Assembly: GCA_003564775.1 (NCBI GenBank)
Contig: PXEI01000135.1
Coordinates: forward strand, 1 to 9,016
Reading direction: 5' to 3'
DNA: 9,016 nt
Source: Spirochaetaceae bacterium
GTDB taxonomy: Bacteria > Spirochaetota > Spirochaetia > DSM-27196 > SLAA01
Shown here: piece after piece, positions 6,178-9,016 of the stretch
Numbering within the stretch: the first letter of the stretch is position 1
Layout: each line of letters begins with the position of its first letter
Translations under genes and position numbers: made by a program
Notes under the pieces: model-generated
What the model saw: the letters and a program-made list of their open reading frames with translations, nothing else
Database searches by the model: none
Told to the model about the DNA's origin: nothing

Positions 6178-7134
6178 ATGCAGAGTATTGAATCGATCCT
6201 TGTTGTTGGTGCTGGCGGCCTGGGGGCGGCATACGGCACCGCTATTCATTCCACCAGACCGGGTCTGGTGAGCTTTCTTGCCGACGGCAGTCGCGCCGCT
6301 CGGCTCCGGAAGGACGGGGTGGTAGTAAACGGCTCCCCGTTTATGCTCCCCGTGCTTGAGCCGCCAACGGCTTCCGCACCGCTCAACTCTCCAGCAGCAG
6401 CTGGCGCCAAACCGGTGGACCTTATTATACTCACCGTTAAGTACCATCATTTGCCCAATGCGGTGGAGCTTATGTGCCCGTTTGTTGGGCCTCACACGAT
6501 CATTCTTTCACTCCTGAACGGTATAGACAGTGAGGAAATTCTCGCCAACTCCTTTAGATCCGAGCAGATTCTTCACGGCATGAGCCTGGGGACAGATGCG
6601 GTACGGGAAGGCAACACGATAAGCTGTAGTAGTCTTGGCACTGTCTATTTCGGCCGCGCCAGGAATGAGCGTGTTTCCCCTGAAGTGCGCCAGATTCAGG
6701 AGCTTTTTGACGAGTGCGGCATTACCTACGAAACTCCCCCGGACATGATTCGCACGCTGTGGTGGAAGTTCATGATCAACGTTGGAATAAACCAGGTTTC
6801 GGCGGTTCTTGAGCAGCCGTACCGAGCCTTCCAGCAACACGGGCACGCACATGGGCTGATGGTAACCGCTATGCGTGAGGTCATTGCCCTGGCGGTGAGG
6901 CACGGAATAGACCTGAGCGAAAGCGACATTGAGAAATGGAACGACGTTATTCCCCGGCTCTCGCCCGCGGGAAAAACGTCCATGCTTCAGGATGTAGAGG
7001 GGCGCCGCAAAACCGAGGTGGAGATGCTCGCGGGTAAGGTCGTGGAACTGGGGCAGGAACTACAGGTACCAACTCCGGTAAACGCAGTCCTTTTGGATAT
7101 TCTCAAGGCCAAGGAAGAGGCATATAGCGCGTAG
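6178..7134 (+). CDS. panE: Ketopantoate reductase family protein (PanE/ApbA-like)
   Basis: This 318-residue cytosolic NAD(P)H-dependent reductase resembles 2-dehydropantoate 2-reductase, which makes pantoate for coenzyme A. The Rossmann dinucleotide motif GAGGLG is at 11-16. It is followed by LTVKYHH with Lys88, LLNGID at 112-117 and the helix WWKFMINVGINQVSAV at 195-210, where Lys197 and Asn201 stand at the catalytic lysine and asparagine positions of PanE. SMLQDVEGRRKTEVEMLAG (268-286) matches the substrate-side Ser...Asp...Glu segment. Length fits the family. Many PanE-like paralogues act on other 2-oxo acids, so the exact substrate is less sure than the fold. The start is ATG 6178 with only a weak GGTAGAG site upstream. 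It lies 19 bases after the second hydrolase on the same strand, perhaps by read-through. Confidence 0.85.
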   Translation: MQSIESILVVGAGGLGAAYGTAIHSTRPGLVSFLADGSRAARLRKDGVVVNGSPFMLPVLEPPTASAPLNSPAAAGAKPVDLIILTVKYHHLPNAVELMCPFVGPHTIILSLLNGIDSEEILANSFRSEQILHGMSLGTDAVREGNTISCSSLGTVYFGRARNERVSPEVRQIQELFDECGITYETPPDMIRTLWWKFMINVGINQVSAVLEQPYRAFQQHGHAHGLMVTAMREVIALAVRHGIDLSESDIEKWNDVIPRLSPAGKTSMLQDVEGRRKTEVEMLAGKVVELGQELQVPTPVNAVLLDILKAKEEAYSA

Positions 7135-7137
7135 GCG

Positions 7138-7153
7138 CGTGCTCACCAGCACG
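7138..7153. terminator. Short hairpin between convergent genes
   Basis: CGTGCT (7138-7143) and AGCACG (7148-7153) form a 6-bp stem with a CACC loop right after the reductase stop codon. There is no U tract on either strand. It is the only clear hairpin in the 43-base gap between the two convergent genes, so it is a possible weak terminator. Confidence 0.3.
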
Positions 7154-7177
7154 ACGGCACGTTACGCAGCACATACA

Positions 7178-8980
7178 TCAACCTTCAACCTTCCTGCGCA
7201 ACCAGGCCCGCACGCCTTTTACCTTGCGCCAAGCAGCCTGCGACTCTTCTGCGTACACCATTGCCTCCTCCGGGCTCCCCAGGTAATAGGAGTCCGGCAT
7301 CATATCAGGAAGCGGCTCAGCATAAAGGAGCTCCTCCACGACGTACTCGTTGGCCTCCATGGCGGCCTGTAGTAGCGGGGCTGCCAGTCGTGCGCCCCCA
7401 CGTGCATAAGCAATCAGGGTACGGTTCCATCGAACAAATGCCGACTCAGCCTCCTCTATCCCAACTGCAAACGTTTCCACCAGTTGCTCGGCCTCCTCAA
7501 CCTGGTTGTCAACAATCAGCAGAGGAACAAGCTTGTGTCGAACGCCAATGTTGTCCTCGGAATCAAGCCTGAGGAGTTCCTGATACGCTGCTACCGCCTC
7601 GGTAACCCGCTTCATGCCTGCCAGGGACTCCGCCCGGGCAAAACGCAACCGCAAGATATCCCGATACATGTGGTCCCGCCAGACTGGGACGCCCTCCGGC
7701 AGCTCAGGTTGCCTTCCCTCGCTGGCGGTTATCCCGGCCTCCAAGACCTTCAGTGCTCGCTCCGGGTTTTCGTGGCAAACAGATGCAAGGAGAACATACG
7801 CCTCTGCACAGGCGGGGTCGCGTTCAATCGCAAGAAGACAGTATCGCTTCGCATACAGTTCATGGACACTGCTGGCAGCAAGATCTGTCAGCAGCAACGC
7901 GGCTTGACGGTCATTGAGAAAGCACTCGTTCGGGGCCTCCTGGTAGAACTGGAATACGCGGGGGAAAAGGTTCGTGACCAGCCAGGGGCCGCTGGTCCGC
8001 TTCACGTATGACTGCTCGGCGCTCGACAGCACCGCTGAAATGGTGTCTCCCAGGCTTTCGCGTTGACTCTCAAGTTGCCACGCGCGTTGCTTCTCTACGC
8101 ACAAGCCAAAAGGAACCGCACACATGTTGAAGAATCGATATGAAATATCCCACTCCAGCACCTCAAGCGGGTCACCTAAACTATCTTCGATACTTACCCG
8201 AAACTCATGTGGAAGGAGACGCGCAAGCAGATCAACCAGATCTTCCTGGTAAATGAGCTCCCCTTGTTTCCCTGCAATAGCAAACATGAACAGCAGAACA
8301 GCTTTGGATATCATCGGGTTATGATTTGTGGGGATATACTCTTCCAGCGCCTCCGAACTCTCAAGACATGCACGCAGCAGAAACTCGTACATTGTGTTGA
8401 GCGCACCGGTGCGTCTATCGTGCGAAGGCAACTCGTCTGCCGAGGAGTCCAGATCAGACAGAAGCTGCGCGCCACGGTCGGTGAGTATGAGGTGCCCTTT
8501 CGGGAGACCAAGCAGTCCAGAGTGCATAGCCAAGCCGCGCTCAAACCACAGCTGCCGAATATCAGTCTCACGCGGCCCAGCAGCCCTTGCACGCTGTTGG
8601 AACTCGCCATAGGCCTCCTCAGCGAGTCTGCCAACGAACGCCAGCGGCAGATAGCCCGCCGGTGTCAACTTGACTCGACCGGCATCCCGAACCAGTTCGA
8701 GCAAACGACACACACGCCACAGCACCGGAACCTTTTCAAGGTCTTCAATTGTCATGCGGGCGTGTAGTTCAAAGGTAGAGGCTGCGGCCTTCGGGCTTTT
8801 TCCGTACAAGGCTGACAATGCCGCATATTCCGGGCCACTGCGTCCCATTGGTCCGAGGATCTGAACGTCCTCTAACGGGAGCTGATCGTAAAAAGCTTCC
8901 TCCCCGGCGGCGTCCGGGATGTCGGCCTGGTTGTTGTCGTCCTCATGGGAGGCACCGGGAAATTGAATGATTTTTGCCAT
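7178..8980 (-). CDS. Large TPR-type protein of unknown function
   Basis: I do not recognise a named gene here. The protein has 600 residues from ATG 8978-8980 (MAKIIQFPG). GTG 8987-8989 is an alternative adding three residues; neither has a clear ribosome site. An acidic linker at about 10-35 is followed by a globular helical part with two motifs: KLTPAGYLPLAFV near 103-115 and LILTDRGAQLL near 164-174. Residues about 358-535 are helical with TPR-like character (EAYVLLASVC, AVAAYQELLRLD), suggesting protein binding. The C-terminal SYYLGSPEEAMVYAEES...W...GVRAWL pattern (about 564-594) recalls a tail I associate with ST7-like TPR proteins, held at low confidence. There is no signal peptide, membrane helix or catalytic motif, so it is probably cytosolic. 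It converges on the reductase gene and appears monocistronic within the window. Confidence 0.75.
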   Translation of the reverse strand: MAKIIQFPGASHEDDNNQADIPDAAGEEAFYDQLPLEDVQILGPMGRSGPEYAALSALYGKSPKAAASTFELHARMTIEDLEKVPVLWRVCRLLELVRDAGRVKLTPAGYLPLAFVGRLAEEAYGEFQQRARAAGPRETDIRQLWFERGLAMHSGLLGLPKGHLILTDRGAQLLSDLDSSADELPSHDRRTGALNTMYEFLLRACLESSEALEEYIPTNHNPMISKAVLLFMFAIAGKQGELIYQEDLVDLLARLLPHEFRVSIEDSLGDPLEVLEWDISYRFFNMCAVPFGLCVEKQRAWQLESQRESLGDTISAVLSSAEQSYVKRTSGPWLVTNLFPRVFQFYQEAPNECFLNDRQAALLLTDLAASSVHELYAKRYCLLAIERDPACAEAYVLLASVCHENPERALKVLEAGITASEGRQPELPEGVPVWRDHMYRDILRLRFARAESLAGMKRVTEAVAAYQELLRLDSEDNIGVRHKLVPLLIVDNQVEEAEQLVETFAVGIEEAESAFVRWNRTLIAYARGGARLAAPLLQAAMEANEYVVEELLYAEPLPDMMPDSYYLGSPEEAMVYAEESQAAWRKVKGVRAWLRRKVEG

Positions 8981-9016
8981 TGGTACCACTGAGTGTACTA
9001 CCGCCCGCGTAGGAAC
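8981..9016. other. Short upstream region of the TPR gene
   Basis: These 36 bases run from the TPR gene start to the window edge. I see no reading frame, no strong ribosome site and no convincing promoter boxes; the promoter of the minus-strand gene may lie beyond the window. Confidence 0.4.

Noticed and set aside
8207..8767. 186-codon open frame on the plus strand
   Set aside because: It is antisense to the TPR gene and has a composition unlike a folded protein, with no ribosome site noted.

Overview
The window is about 9 kb of compact bacterial chromosome with moderately high GC. It carries the last 40 codons of one gene and seven complete genes, and gaps between genes are mostly under 60 bases. 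The sorting signals and the AlgF/AlgI/AlgJ-type acetylation proteins point to a Gram-negative envelope with a periplasm. The phylum cannot be fixed from this sequence. A free-living spirochaete or a proteobacterium would both fit, and I hold that only weakly. No mobile element, CRISPR array, tRNA or rRNA was seen.

Layout. At 1-122 (+) is the C-terminal end of an elongation factor G. It converges on a three-gene minus-strand operon read algF-like (2822-3586), algI-like MBOAT (1286-2776), algJ/algX-like SGNH (124-1266). This is a complete alginate-type O-acetyltransferase module, but no polymer synthesis gene is present in the window. The two stop codons at the convergent end are one base apart and sit inside a near-perfect palindrome.

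Divergent from the acetylation operon, and separated from it by a short control region holding a consensus TATAAT box and two palindromes, are two tandem paralogous exported alpha/beta hydrolases (3645-4889 and 4896-6158). Each has a recognisable Ser-Asp-His triad and a cysteine pair kept at identical spacing. A ketopantoate-reductase-like gene (6178-7134) follows 19 bases later and may be in the same transcript. It converges on a large minus-strand TPR-type protein of unknown function (7178-8980).

How they may work together. AlgI-like protein would pass acetyl groups across the inner membrane, and AlgJ-like and AlgF-like proteins would place them on a secreted or periplasmic glycan. The neighbouring exported hydrolases could be esterases that act on the same envelope or extracellular material, but this link rests on position only. 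The reductase and the TPR protein have no visible connection with the acetylation genes.
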